Shown in pieces: positions 45,135-52,412 of a stretch of DNA of 64,000 nt; the first letter of the stretch is position 1, and every line of letters begins with the position of its first letter. This stretch comes from CAG-217 sp963605415 (GTDB taxonomy: Bacteria; Bacillota; Clostridia; Oscillospirales; Acutalibacteraceae), in the NCBI GenBank assembly GCA_963605415.1, contig CAVCUL010000001.1:62001-126000 (forward strand). Direction: 5' to 3'. The notes below the pieces were generated by a model. That model had not been told where the DNA came from. It saw nothing but the letters and a program-made list of their open reading frames with translations, and made no database searches. The position numbers and the translations under genes were made by a program.

Positions 45135-45164
45135 AACACGGTCTGTTATAATATAGACCGTGTT
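45135..45164. promoter_or_regulatory. Palindrome over the likely clpP promoter
   Basis: AACACGGTCT (45135-45144) and AGACCGTGTT (45155-45164) separated by 10 AT-rich bases that read TATATTATAAC on the minus strand, a fair -10 region for clpP. On the minus strand no T run follows, so it is not a terminator for tig. It looks like an operator; it does not match the CIRCE or CtsR consensus as I know them. Confidence 0.55.
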
Positions 45165-45194
45165 TTGCTTTTTCATTCAAAAGGGGGCGCGGAA

Positions 45195-46625
45195 TTACTC
45201 GGCGTCTTCCTCTTTCTTTGCGGTTTTCTTGGCAGCGGGCTTCTTCGCTGCAGTCTTTTTGGCTGCAGGTTTCTTCTCTGCCTTTTTGTCGTCTGCCTTC
45301 TTGGCAGTGGACTTCTTGGCGGCCTTCTTCTCCGCTTTCTTCTCTACCAGCTTGGCGCTGTCCACGATCAGGTCCAGTGCCTTCTTGGTGGTCACATCGG
45401 CAGCGATCTGGTCAGCCGGTACAGCCTTCTTGATCTGCTCCGCTTCCATGCCGTACTGCTGAGCCAGCTTGTCGATTTCAGCATTGATCTCGTCCTCAGT
45501 GGCTTCCAGCTTCTCGGCATCCACAATCGCTTCCAGTACCAGAGAAGCCTTTACCTGCTTCTCGGCGCCGTCCTTAAAGGTAGCGCGGAAAGCATCCATA
45601 TCCTGCCCCATGTACTGCAGGTAGGTCTGCAGGTCAATACCCTGAGCCTGCAAGCGGTAAGCATAGTCGTTGATCATCTCGTCTGCCCGCTTGGTGAACA
45701 TCACTTCCGGGATCTCGGCTTCCATACCGTCAATGGCCTGCTCCAGCAGCTGGTTCTCCAGATCACGGCGGGCGTCCTCAGCCTTTCTCTCGCTGAGCTG
45801 CTTTTTCAGATCGGCCTTCAACTCGTCCAGGGTGTCAAACTCAGACACATCCTTGGCGAACTCATCGTCCAGTGCCGGTACTTCCTTGGTCTTGATCTCA
45901 TGAATCTTTACCTTAAACACAGCGTCTTTACCGGCCAGGTTCTCTGCCTGGTACTCCTCCGGGAAAGTCACATTCACATCGAACTCTTCCTCGGTCTTGT
46001 GACCGGCCACCTGCTCCTCAAAGCCGGGGATAAAGGAACCGGAGCCCAGCTCCAGGGGATAATTCTCGCCCTTGCCGCCGTCGAATGCAACGCCGTCCAC
46101 AAAGCCCTCAAAGTCGATCTCTGCGGTGTCGCCCATCTCGGCAGCACGATCCTCAACGGTCACCAGACGGCTGTTTCTGTCCAGCATATTGGTCAGCTCG
46201 TTGGCCACATCCTCGTCATCTGCCTCTGTGGGCAACTGCACAGCCTCTAAATCCTTATACTGACCCAGCTTGACCTCCGGATACACGGTAACCTTCATGG
46301 TCATATCCACGCCTTCAGCCTTGCTGATGGTCTTTACATCCAGCTCGGAGGGAGAGTCCACCGTACGCAGACCGGCCTCCTCGATGGCAGCCGTAACAGC
46401 TGTGGGATACACAATCTCCAGTGCGTCCTCATAGAAGAAACCCTCACCGTAGAGTTTTTCGATCATGCCCTGGGTAGCCTTACCCTTTCTGAAGCCGGGC
46501 AGTTGGATGGATTTTTTGCGCTTCAAATAGGCGTCCTTGCAAGCCTGAGCAAACTCATCAGGCGCAACGGTAACCTCGATTTCGTAAACATTGGTATCCA
46601 CTTTATTGGATGATTTCAGTGCCAT
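45195..46625 (-). CDS. tig: Trigger factor with a long Lys/Ala-rich tail
   Basis: 476 aa ribosome-bound chaperone. The ribosome-binding signature FRKGKATQGMIEKLYG lies at about 45-60. The FKBP-type prolyl isomerase domain spans about 150-245 (GDTAEIDFEGFVDGVAFDGG, GSGSFIPGFEEQVAG). The helical chaperone arms follow. From about residue 425 a histone-H1-like tail of KKAEKK and KPAAKK repeats ends in EEDAE, absent from ordinary trigger factors. It heads the cluster tig-clpP-clpX with a strong promoter and AGGAGG. Confidence 0.96.
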   Translation of the reverse strand: MALKSSNKVDTNVYEIEVTVAPDEFAQACKDAYLKRKKSIQLPGFRKGKATQGMIEKLYGEGFFYEDALEIVYPTAVTAAIEEAGLRTVDSPSELDVKTISKAEGVDMTMKVTVYPEVKLGQYKDLEAVQLPTEADDEDVANELTNMLDRNSRLVTVEDRAAEMGDTAEIDFEGFVDGVAFDGGKGENYPLELGSGSFIPGFEEQVAGHKTEEEFDVNVTFPEEYQAENLAGKDAVFKVKIHEIKTKEVPALDDEFAKDVSEFDTLDELKADLKKQLSERKAEDARRDLENQLLEQAIDGMEAEIPEVMFTKRADEMINDYAYRLQAQGIDLQTYLQYMGQDMDAFRATFKDGAEKQVKASLVLEAIVDAEKLEATEDEINAEIDKLAQQYGMEAEQIKKAVPADQIAADVTTKKALDLIVDSAKLVEKKAEKKAAKKSTAKKADDKKAEKKPAAKKTAAKKPAAKKTAKKEEDAE

Positions 46626-46668
46626 TGCTTTGACCTCCTCAAAATTTATCTAACATTACCGATTTGGC

Positions 46669-46697
46669 ATTATAACATATCTACTTCTTAATTTCAA
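46669..46697 (-). promoter_or_regulatory. Promoter of tig
   Basis: TTGAAA at 46697-46692 and TATAAT at 46674-46669 with a 17-nt spacer. Confidence 0.8.
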
Positions 46698-46727
46698 GCA
46701 AGTATTTATATTATTTGGCTTTTCTGC

Positions 46728-47414
46728 TCATTTGCAAATGAATAAGGGGACAAAAGCCAGGTGGTCGGCGGAGATCAGGCGAAAATCAATGCCCTGATAC
46801 GCCCCCTCAAAAGCAAACCGGGCGGCTGCGCCGTGCAGGTGGCCGTAGTAGCACTTTTGCACGCCGTACTGCTGCAACAGTTCTACGATCGGAGTGCAGG
46901 CATTGCCGGTGGTCACCGGCGGATAATGGAGAAAAACGATCTTTTCTCTGTCCCCGGCCGCCTCCAGCGACATACGAATACGACCCACTTCCCTTGCCAG
47001 CACCTTCTCGTCCTGGGCCTCCGGTGCATCCTCAAAGAACCATCCTCGGCTGCCGCACAACGCCACATCGCCGTAAGGGATCGCCTGGTTGTGCAGAATC
47101 TGCAAAGTGTCAAAATGATTTTCCTGCAAATACAAGTCCATTTTGCGCTTGGTGTTCCACCAATAGTCGTGATTGCCCTTGAGCAGGATCTTTTTCCCGG
47201 GCAGATCGTTCAAAAAGGCAAAATCCGCCGTACATTCCGAGAATTTCATGGCCCAGCTGATGTCCCCGGCGATGACTACCGTGTCCTGCGGTTCCACCAA
47301 ATGGCGCCAGTTGGCTGCCAGGCGGGTGGTATAATCGCTCCAGCCGGGAAAGCTGTCCATTGGCTTGTCCGTGCCAAAGGACAAATGGGTATCTGCAATG
47401 GCATACAGCGCCAT
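46728..47414 (-). CDS. Metallophosphoesterase (calcineurin-like)
   Basis: 228 aa. The metal motifs are all present: ADTHLSF, VIAGDISWAMK, LKGNHDYWW, FLHYPP and YYGHLHG. It resembles the small cytoplasmic phosphoesterases of Firmicutes (UCP033094 type); the substrate is unknown. ATG 47414 follows GAGGTG; a longer frame would overlap the divergent DUF1540 gene. Confidence 0.9.
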   Translation of the reverse strand: MALYAIADTHLSFGTDKPMDSFPGWSDYTTRLAANWRHLVEPQDTVVIAGDISWAMKFSECTADFAFLNDLPGKKILLKGNHDYWWNTKRKMDLYLQENHFDTLQILHNQAIPYGDVALCGSRGWFFEDAPEAQDEKVLAREVGRIRMSLEAAGDREKIVFLHYPPVTTGNACTPIVELLQQYGVQKCYYGHLHGAAARFAFEGAYQGIDFRLISADHLAFVPLFICK

Positions 47415-47480
47415 AAGGCACCTCTTTTCCGTATAAAATGCCCACACCTGCACAAACTGTGCAGGAAGGGAGTGAAAAAA

Positions 47481-47648
47481 ATGGACGAGATCAAAGGCAT
47501 TTCCTGTGAAGTCAAGAACTGCAAGTACAACGATGGCTCCGACTGCTGCACCGCCGGTCATATCCAGGTGGGCACGCAAAACGCAAAGACCTCTACAGAC
47601 ACCGCGTGCGAGACCTTCCAGTGCTGCGACGGCTGTTCTTGCAAGTAA
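47481..47648 (+). CDS. DUF1540 cysteine-rich mini-protein
   Basis: 55 aa with seven Cys: GISCEVKNCKYN near the start, DCCTAGHI in the middle, and ETFQCCDGCSCK at the end. This is the DUF1540 pattern of small, probably metal-binding proteins common in clostridia. ATG 47481 is preceded by GGAAGGGAG. An 8-bp perfect hairpin (47447-47465) precedes the ribosome site. It is divergent from the phosphoesterase gene. Function unknown. Confidence 0.88.
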   Translation: MDEIKGISCEVKNCKYNDGSDCCTAGHIQVGTQNAKTSTDTACETFQCCDGCSCK

Positions 47649-47660
47649 AAAGACGAAAAA

Positions 47661-47700
47661 GGCAGGGTATCATTTTGTGATATCCTGCCCTCTTTTTGTT
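47661..47700. terminator. Bidirectional terminator DUF1540 gene / thrC
   Basis: GGCAGGGTATCA (47661-47672), loop TTTTG, and TGATATCCTGCC (47678-47689), then TCTTTTTGTTTT. Confidence 0.88.
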
Positions 47701-47703
47701 TTG

Positions 47704-49200
47704 TTACAGGTTCAGCAGCTGAAAGACCATTTGGCTCATATTCTCCCGGTCGCACACCTGGGTAAAGCGCACAGTCTTGTCCTTCAGCGCCGCCAGGGGC
47801 TTGGGTACGGCAGCGCCGGTGACCCGGTGCAGCTCCTCTACCATATCGAACTCATCCAGCTGCGGGGTGTTGCCCTCCAGCACGGCGGTGAGCACGCTCT
47901 TAGAGAATTTGTAGGGAGAAGCGGTGGAGTCGATCACCGTAGGCAGGTCGTCACCGGTCTCCGCCACATAGTCCCGGTACACCTTTACAGCCACGGCGGT
48001 GTGGGTGTCGCACAGGTAGTTCTGATGGGTATAAGTCTTGTGAATGGTATCTGCCACGGCGGCTTCGTCACAGTAACCGGCGGCAAACTCGCTTTGGATC
48101 TTTTCCATCACTTCCGGCTCTACCGTGTATTTGCCGTTCTCCGCCAGCTGGGACATCCAACCGCGCACGGCAGCGTCGCTCTCGCCGCTCATGTGGTACA
48201 GCAGCCGCTCCAGGTTGGAGCTGATGAGAATATCCATAGAGGGAGAGGTGGTGGCGTAAAAGTCCCGGTTCCGGTCATAGGTGCCGGTTTTCAGGAAGTC
48301 TGTCAGTACATTGTTGGTATTGGACGCGCAAACCATGGTCTTAATGGGCAGGCCCATGTGCTTGGCGTAATACCCGGCCAAAATGTTGCCGAAGTTGCCG
48401 GTGGGCACCACCACATTCATGGGCTCGCCCACTTGCAGCTGACCCATTTTGCACAGGTCCGCATAAGCGGAGAAGTAATAAACGATCTGCGGCACCAGAC
48501 GGCCCCAGTTAATAGAATTGGCAGAAGAGAACATCATATTCTTCTTTGCCAGTTCCCCTTTAATTTCATCATTGGTAAAGATGGATTTAACGGCGCTCTG
48601 GGCGTCGTCAAAGTTGCCGTGAATGGCGCAGACAGCCACATTCTCACCCTCCTGGGTGGTCATTTGCAGCTTTTGCATGGGCGACACGCCGTCCACCGGG
48701 TAGAACACCAGGATCTTGGTCTTGTCTACATCCTTAAAGCCCTCTAACGCAGCCTTGCCGGTATCGCCGGAGGTGGCCACCAAGATCACAATGGTCTTGC
48801 CCTCGGCGGTCTTTTTGGCAGATACGGTCATCAGGTAGGGCAGCAGCTGGAGCGCCATATCCTTAAAGGCGCAGGTGGGGCCGTGCCATAGCTCTAAGAT
48901 GTTCTCCTTGCCGCCGATATTCACCGTGGGTGCCACAGCGGGGCTGGAGAATTTATCCGCCCGGTAAGCGCCCTCTACGCAGTAGTTCAGCTCCTCATCG
49001 GAAAAGTCCGTCAGGAAGGTGCGCAGCACGGTCTTGGCCCGGTCAATGTAGGACATCTCCATCATCTCCCGCACCGTGTCCATAGAGAAGTGAGGCAGTT
49101 CTACCGGCACAAACAGGCCGCCCTCCTCGCTGATCCCCTGGGCAATGGCCTGGGCTGCGGTTACGCGGATCTTATTGTTTCTTGTTGAAGTATATAGCAT
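47704..49200 (-). CDS. thrC: Threonine synthase
   Basis: 498 aa, PLP enzyme turning O-phosphohomoserine into threonine. PLP Lys113 lies in GPTCAFKDMALQLL. The phosphate loop is VATSGDTGKAALEGF, and PTGNFGNILAGYYAK is typical of the long type. It is a single gene followed by a terminator. Homoserine genes are not in the window. A weak TTGAAA/TATAAA pair sits about 60 bp upstream inside yraN. Confidence 0.96.
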   Translation of the reverse strand: MLYTSTRNNKIRVTAAQAIAQGISEEGGLFVPVELPHFSMDTVREMMEMSYIDRAKTVLRTFLTDFSDEELNYCVEGAYRADKFSSPAVAPTVNIGGKENILELWHGPTCAFKDMALQLLPYLMTVSAKKTAEGKTIVILVATSGDTGKAALEGFKDVDKTKILVFYPVDGVSPMQKLQMTTQEGENVAVCAIHGNFDDAQSAVKSIFTNDEIKGELAKKNMMFSSANSINWGRLVPQIVYYFSAYADLCKMGQLQVGEPMNVVVPTGNFGNILAGYYAKHMGLPIKTMVCASNTNNVLTDFLKTGTYDRNRDFYATTSPSMDILISSNLERLLYHMSGESDAAVRGWMSQLAENGKYTVEPEVMEKIQSEFAAGYCDEAAVADTIHKTYTHQNYLCDTHTAVAVKVYRDYVAETGDDLPTVIDSTASPYKFSKSVLTAVLEGNTPQLDEFDMVEELHRVTGAAVPKPLAALKDKTVRFTQVCDRENMSQMVFQLLNL

Positions 49201-49253
49201 ACACGCTCTCCTATTCGTTGGGGGTTGTGATTTCGTTTTTCTTGCAGAATATT

Positions 49254-49628
49254 TTATACCAATGTAAAGGCATTTTCAAGGTGTTTTACGGATTTTGTGC
49301 CGTCCTTTTGCAAAAACACTTCAATTACATCAAATCTGGGCTGCTTTTTCGTTGGATTTTGGGCCAAAAACAGCTTGGCGGTTTGAATGATCCGCTCCTG
49401 CTTGTATTGGTCTACGAATTCCGCCGGGTCGGCAATGGCGCCCTGGCTGCGGGTCTTGACCTCCACAAACACCAGGTACTTCCCCTTGGTACATACCAGG
49501 TCGATCTCACCAAAGCGACAGCGGTAGTTCACATCATACAGCTTGTAGCCCTGCTTTTGCAAGTACCGGGCAGCCTCCAGCTCGCCGTACTTGCCGTAGT
49601 ATTCCGGCCGGATCATCGGTCCATCCAC
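49254..49628 (-). CDS. yraN: YraN family (UPF0102) nuclease-like protein
   Basis: 124 aa with the Holliday-junction-resolvase-like fold. YGELEAARYLQKQGYKLYDVNYRC precedes GEIDLVCTKGKYLVFVEVKTRS, which holds the Asp and ExK residues of the PD-(D/E)xK site. It overlaps the rnhB 3' end by 16 bases. Last gene of ylqF-rnhB-yraN. Function is not established. Confidence 0.92.
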   Translation of the reverse strand: MDGPMIRPEYYGKYGELEAARYLQKQGYKLYDVNYRCRFGEIDLVCTKGKYLVFVEVKTRSQGAIADPAEFVDQYKQERIIQTAKLFLAQNPTKKQPRFDVIEVFLQKDGTKSVKHLENAFTLV

Positions 49629-50218
49629 TTCTTTAGAAACGACAAGCGGTGAATGGGACTGATCCCGTACTGCTCCAGTCGCTCATAATGCAGCTTGGTG
49701 CCGTAGCCCTTGTGCTTTTCAAAAGCATACTGAGGGTACTGCTCTGCCATTTGCAGCATATAGCGGTCACGGCTGACCTTGGCCAAAATAGACGCTGCCG
49801 CAATGCTGACGCTTTGGGCGTCGCCCTTGATGATGGTGCGCACCTCCATGGGCAGATCGGGGGCACGGTTGCCGTCTACCAGGGCGCAGTCCGGCTGCAC
49901 CGGCAGGGCGGCTACCGCTCGCTGCATAGCAAGGTAAGTGGCGTTGAGAATATTGATCTCATCAATTTCTTTTTCCGTAGCCGCGCCGATCCCGTAGGCA
50001 GCGCACTGGCTGCATATGGTATCAAACAGGGCCTCCCGCTTTTTTTCGCTGAGCTTTTTGGAGTCGTTGACCCCTTCGATCACCTGCCCCGGGCGGAGCA
50101 CCACCGCCGCCGCATACACCGGCCCGGCCAAGGGGCCTCGTCCGGCTTCATCCATGCCGCAGATACAGGTGTAGCCCTCTGCGCGGGCCTGATCTTCAAA
50201 CGCTGTCCATTCCATCAT
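49613..50218 (-). CDS. rnhB: Ribonuclease HII
   Basis: 201 aa. Cuts the RNA strand of RNA-DNA hybrids and single ribonucleotides. Catalytic ICGMDEAGRGPLAGPV (Asp23, Glu24) and a further Asp in ALVDGNRA (about 114). SIAAASILAKVSRDRYM holds the last catalytic Asp. It overlaps ylqF by four bases. Confidence 0.96.
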   Translation of the reverse strand: MMEWTAFEDQARAEGYTCICGMDEAGRGPLAGPVYAAAVVLRPGQVIEGVNDSKKLSEKKREALFDTICSQCAAYGIGAATEKEIDEINILNATYLAMQRAVAALPVQPDCALVDGNRAPDLPMEVRTIIKGDAQSVSIAAASILAKVSRDRYMLQMAEQYPQYAFEKHKGYGTKLHYERLEQYGISPIHRLSFLKKWMDR

Positions 50219-51081
50219 TCCGGCAATTCCAGGGTCATACGCCCCAGCTTTCCTCCTCTGAATTCGTCCGCCACGATCACCGCAGCCCGGTTATAGTCGA
50301 TCTCGCCGCCCCGCATTAAAAAGCCGCGCTTGCGGCCGATGGCTTCCAGTATCTCCCAGCCCTGCATATTCTCGTCCACTTCAATACCGTAGCGCTGGGT
50401 AATGGCCTGGGGTCGGGTGTGCCCCAACACCTCCAGCAGGCGGCAGGTCAGGGTCTCCAGGTCTGTGACTTCATCTTTTACCGAGCCGATAAACGCCAGC
50501 CGGTCCCCCACTTCCGGGTCATCAAACTTGGGCCACAGCACGCCGGGGGTGTCCAGCAGCTCAATGCCGCCGCCCACAGCGAACCACTGATTTTGGCGGG
50601 TAACGCCGGCCTTGTCGGCCACCTTGGCGCGGTTTTTACCGGCCATACGGTTGATAAAGGAGCTTTTGCCGGTGTTGGGAATACCCACCACCATCAGCCG
50701 CAGGGGCTTACCGGCCATCCCCCGATCGGCGTTCTTCTCAATGGTCTTTTTCAGCACCTGCTGCACCGTGGGCAAAAAGGCGGACAGCCCCTTGCCGCTG
50801 CGGCAGTCTACGGCTAGGGCGGTCTTACCCTGGGCCTCAAAGGCGGCGATCCAGCGCTTGGTGGCCGCCGGGTCCGCCACATCGCATTTGTTCAGCAGCA
50901 CGATCCGGGGCTTGCCCCGAACCAAAGTGTCCAGCTCCGGATTGGCAGAGCTATACGGCACCCGGGCGTCCAGCAACTCCACCACCCCATCCACCAGGGG
51001 CAGCATTTCCTTGATCTGGCGCCGGGTCTTTGCCATGTGGCCCGGGAACCACTGTACCTTTTGTTTTTGAAAATCAGCCAT
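50215..51081 (-). CDS. ylqF: Ribosome biogenesis GTPase YlqF/RbgA
   Basis: 288 aa, circularly permuted GTPase for 50S assembly. The motif order is G4 LLNKCDV (about 60), then G1 VGIPNTGKSSFINR (about 132), then G3 DTPGVLWPK. KVQWFPGHMAKTRRQI opens the protein. Its own promoter follows the rplS terminator. Confidence 0.96.
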   Translation of the reverse strand: MADFQKQKVQWFPGHMAKTRRQIKEMLPLVDGVVELLDARVPYSSANPELDTLVRGKPRIVLLNKCDVADPAATKRWIAAFEAQGKTALAVDCRSGKGLSAFLPTVQQVLKKTIEKNADRGMAGKPLRLMVVGIPNTGKSSFINRMAGKNRAKVADKAGVTRQNQWFAVGGGIELLDTPGVLWPKFDDPEVGDRLAFIGSVKDEVTDLETLTCRLLEVLGHTRPQAITQRYGIEVDENMQGWEILEAIGRKRGFLMRGGEIDYNRAAVIVADEFRGGKLGRMTLELPE

Positions 51082-51111
51082 TGTCGTTACCTATCCTTAC
51101 TTACTGCCCCC

Positions 51112-51140
51112 AGTTTACCATACACCGGGGAAAAAGGCAA
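51112..51140 (-). promoter_or_regulatory. Promoter of ylqF-rnhB-yraN
   Basis: TTGCCT at 51140-51135 and TAAACT at 51117-51112 with a 17-nt spacer. Confidence 0.65.
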
Positions 51141-51141
51141 A

Positions 51142-51174
51142 TAAAAAAGCTCCTGTCACCAAGGTAACAGAAGC
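51142..51174 (-). terminator. Terminator after rplS
   Basis: GCTTCTGTTACC (51174-51163) pairs with GGTGACAGGAGC (51160-51149) around a tight TT loop, followed by TTTTTTATTT. Confidence 0.85.
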
Positions 51175-51188
51175 ATTTTTTATGTGTC

Positions 51189-51566
51189 TTACTCAGCGTC
51201 GGCAGCCTTTGCAGCGTTATCTCTCTGCAAGTTCTCCTTCACCTTAGCGGCCTTACCCACACGGTCACGCAGGTAATACAGCTTTGCACGACGAACCTTA
51301 CCGGAGCGGATCACCTGCACGCTCTCCACATTGGGGGAATGCAGCGGGAATACACGCTCAATACCTACGCCGTAGGAAAGGCGGCGCACGGTAAAGGTCT
51401 TGCTGATACCGGAGCCTTTAATGGCGATCACCGTACCCTCAAACATCTGGATACGCTCGCGAGAACCCTCGCGGATCTTTACGGCAACCTTAACGGTATC
51501 ACCGATCTGGAATTTAGGTGTTTCTTCTTTCATGCTGCTCTGAGCAATCAAATCAAGTGCGTTCAT
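51189..51566 (-). CDS. rplS: 50S ribosomal protein L19
   Basis: 125 aa. FQIGDTVKVAVKIREGSRERIQMFEGTVIAIKG and the following FTVRRLSYGVGIERVFPLHSP are L19. The ATG at 51566 follows GGAGG by nine bases; an in-frame ATG three codons upstream overlaps that site. The leader at 51580-51688 probably carries L19 autoregulation. The gene is monocistronic, with its own promoter and terminator. Confidence 0.98.
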   Translation of the reverse strand: MNALDLIAQSSMKEETPKFQIGDTVKVAVKIREGSRERIQMFEGTVIAIKGSGISKTFTVRRLSYGVGIERVFPLHSPNVESVQVIRSGKVRRAKLYYLRDRVGKAAKVKENLQRDNAAKAADAE

Positions 51567-51579
51567 CAATAACAACCTC

Positions 51580-51688
51580 CTTCTTATTTATGAGGTGTTC
51601 TTAACAGGAACCTGCCAGAGGACCACCCTCGTTATGCCTGTAACGCAGAGCATTTCGCTCGTTGCAAGAAGCGCAACGGAATAAATGC
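51580..51688 (-). promoter_or_regulatory. Probable L19 mRNA leader
   Basis: Between the promoter and rplS lie two stems: GTTGCG CTTCTTG CAAC near 51675, and ACAGG ... CCTGT enclosing CATAACGAGGGTGGTCCTCTGGCAGGTT near 51635-51605. Ribosomal protein leaders of L19 type are known upstream of rplS in Firmicutes; whether this one matches that consensus I cannot verify. Confidence 0.55.
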
Positions 51689-51694
51689 GTTAGT

Positions 51695-51723
51695 ATATTA
51701 GCACACTCGGCGCAAAAAAGCAA
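51695..51723 (-). promoter_or_regulatory. Promoter of rplS
   Basis: TTGCTT at 51723-51718 and TAATAT at 51700-51695 with a 17-nt spacer. Confidence 0.72.
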
Positions 51724-51731
51724 GTATTATT

Positions 51732-52412
51732 TTACTGAAAGGGCTGATAATCTTTGTCCAGCAGATCCAGCCGGTAGATCCGCTTCCACTCCCAGGGCAG
51801 GTCCGCCAGGCGCAGCAGCGTGTCGCACAGCAGCGTAGGGTTCAGGTTCTTCTCCTGCCCGGCAGCCAAACGCAAGTGCAGCACCACGCCCTGGGGAGTC
51901 AGCTCCACACTGTACCGGTCAATGAAGGTCTTAATATCCACTTCCTTCATCACCCGCTTGCGGCCTACCTTGCCCTTTTTCAGCGCCAGGATCTGCGGTG
52001 CGTCCAAAACGGCTTGCAGCTTTTCCGCCGCTGCGGCGTTATCGTCAAAGGCCAGGGTAAAGTCGTAGTCGGAAAAGGCGATCTCCGTACAGTCCCGAAA
52101 GTCGCAAAACACATCTTCAATCTGAATATCCGGCGGCAGGGCGGCGTTCATGCGCCGCTGCACTTCCTCGGGCTCCATGGGCTCGATCAGGCGAATATCC
52201 ATACTCTCGCAAGCGCTCTCCACCCCCAGGGACAAAGGCAGCGAAAAGCGCATATAGGCGTGGGGGTTATACCCCTCGGTGAACCACAGGGGGATCCCCG
52301 CCCGGCGCAAGGCTCTGGACATCACCCGGTTCACATCCAGGTGGCCAATGTACTTGGCCCGCCCGGTTTTACTGAACCGCAGTCGTATCTCGTGCCACTT
52401 CTGGTCTTGCAT
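51732..52412 (-). CDS. TIGR03936/DUF2344 radical SAM-associated protein
   Basis: 226 aa. It begins RLRFSKTGRAKYIGHLDVNRVMSRALRRAGIPLWFTEGYNPHAYMRFS, the DUF2344 signature. The family accompanies the B12-binding radical SAM protein encoded just upstream, and the pair is fused in some species. The reaction is unknown. ATG 52412 follows GGAGG; the genes overlap by 44 bases. Soluble protein. Confidence 0.92.
   Translation of the reverse strand: MQDQKWHEIRLRFSKTGRAKYIGHLDVNRVMSRALRRAGIPLWFTEGYNPHAYMRFSLPLSLGVESACESMDIRLIEPMEPEEVQRRMNAALPPDIQIEDVFCDFRDCTEIAFSDYDFTLAFDDNAAAAEKLQAVLDAPQILALKKGKVGRKRVMKEVDIKTFIDRYSVELTPQGVVLHLRLAAGQEKNLNPTLLCDTLLRLADLPWEWKRIYRLDLLDKDYQPFQ

Noticed and set aside
45135..45164. 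Palindrome as a terminator of tig
   Set aside because: On the minus strand no T run follows the stem; the T-rich flank is on the plus side, where no gene is transcribed.
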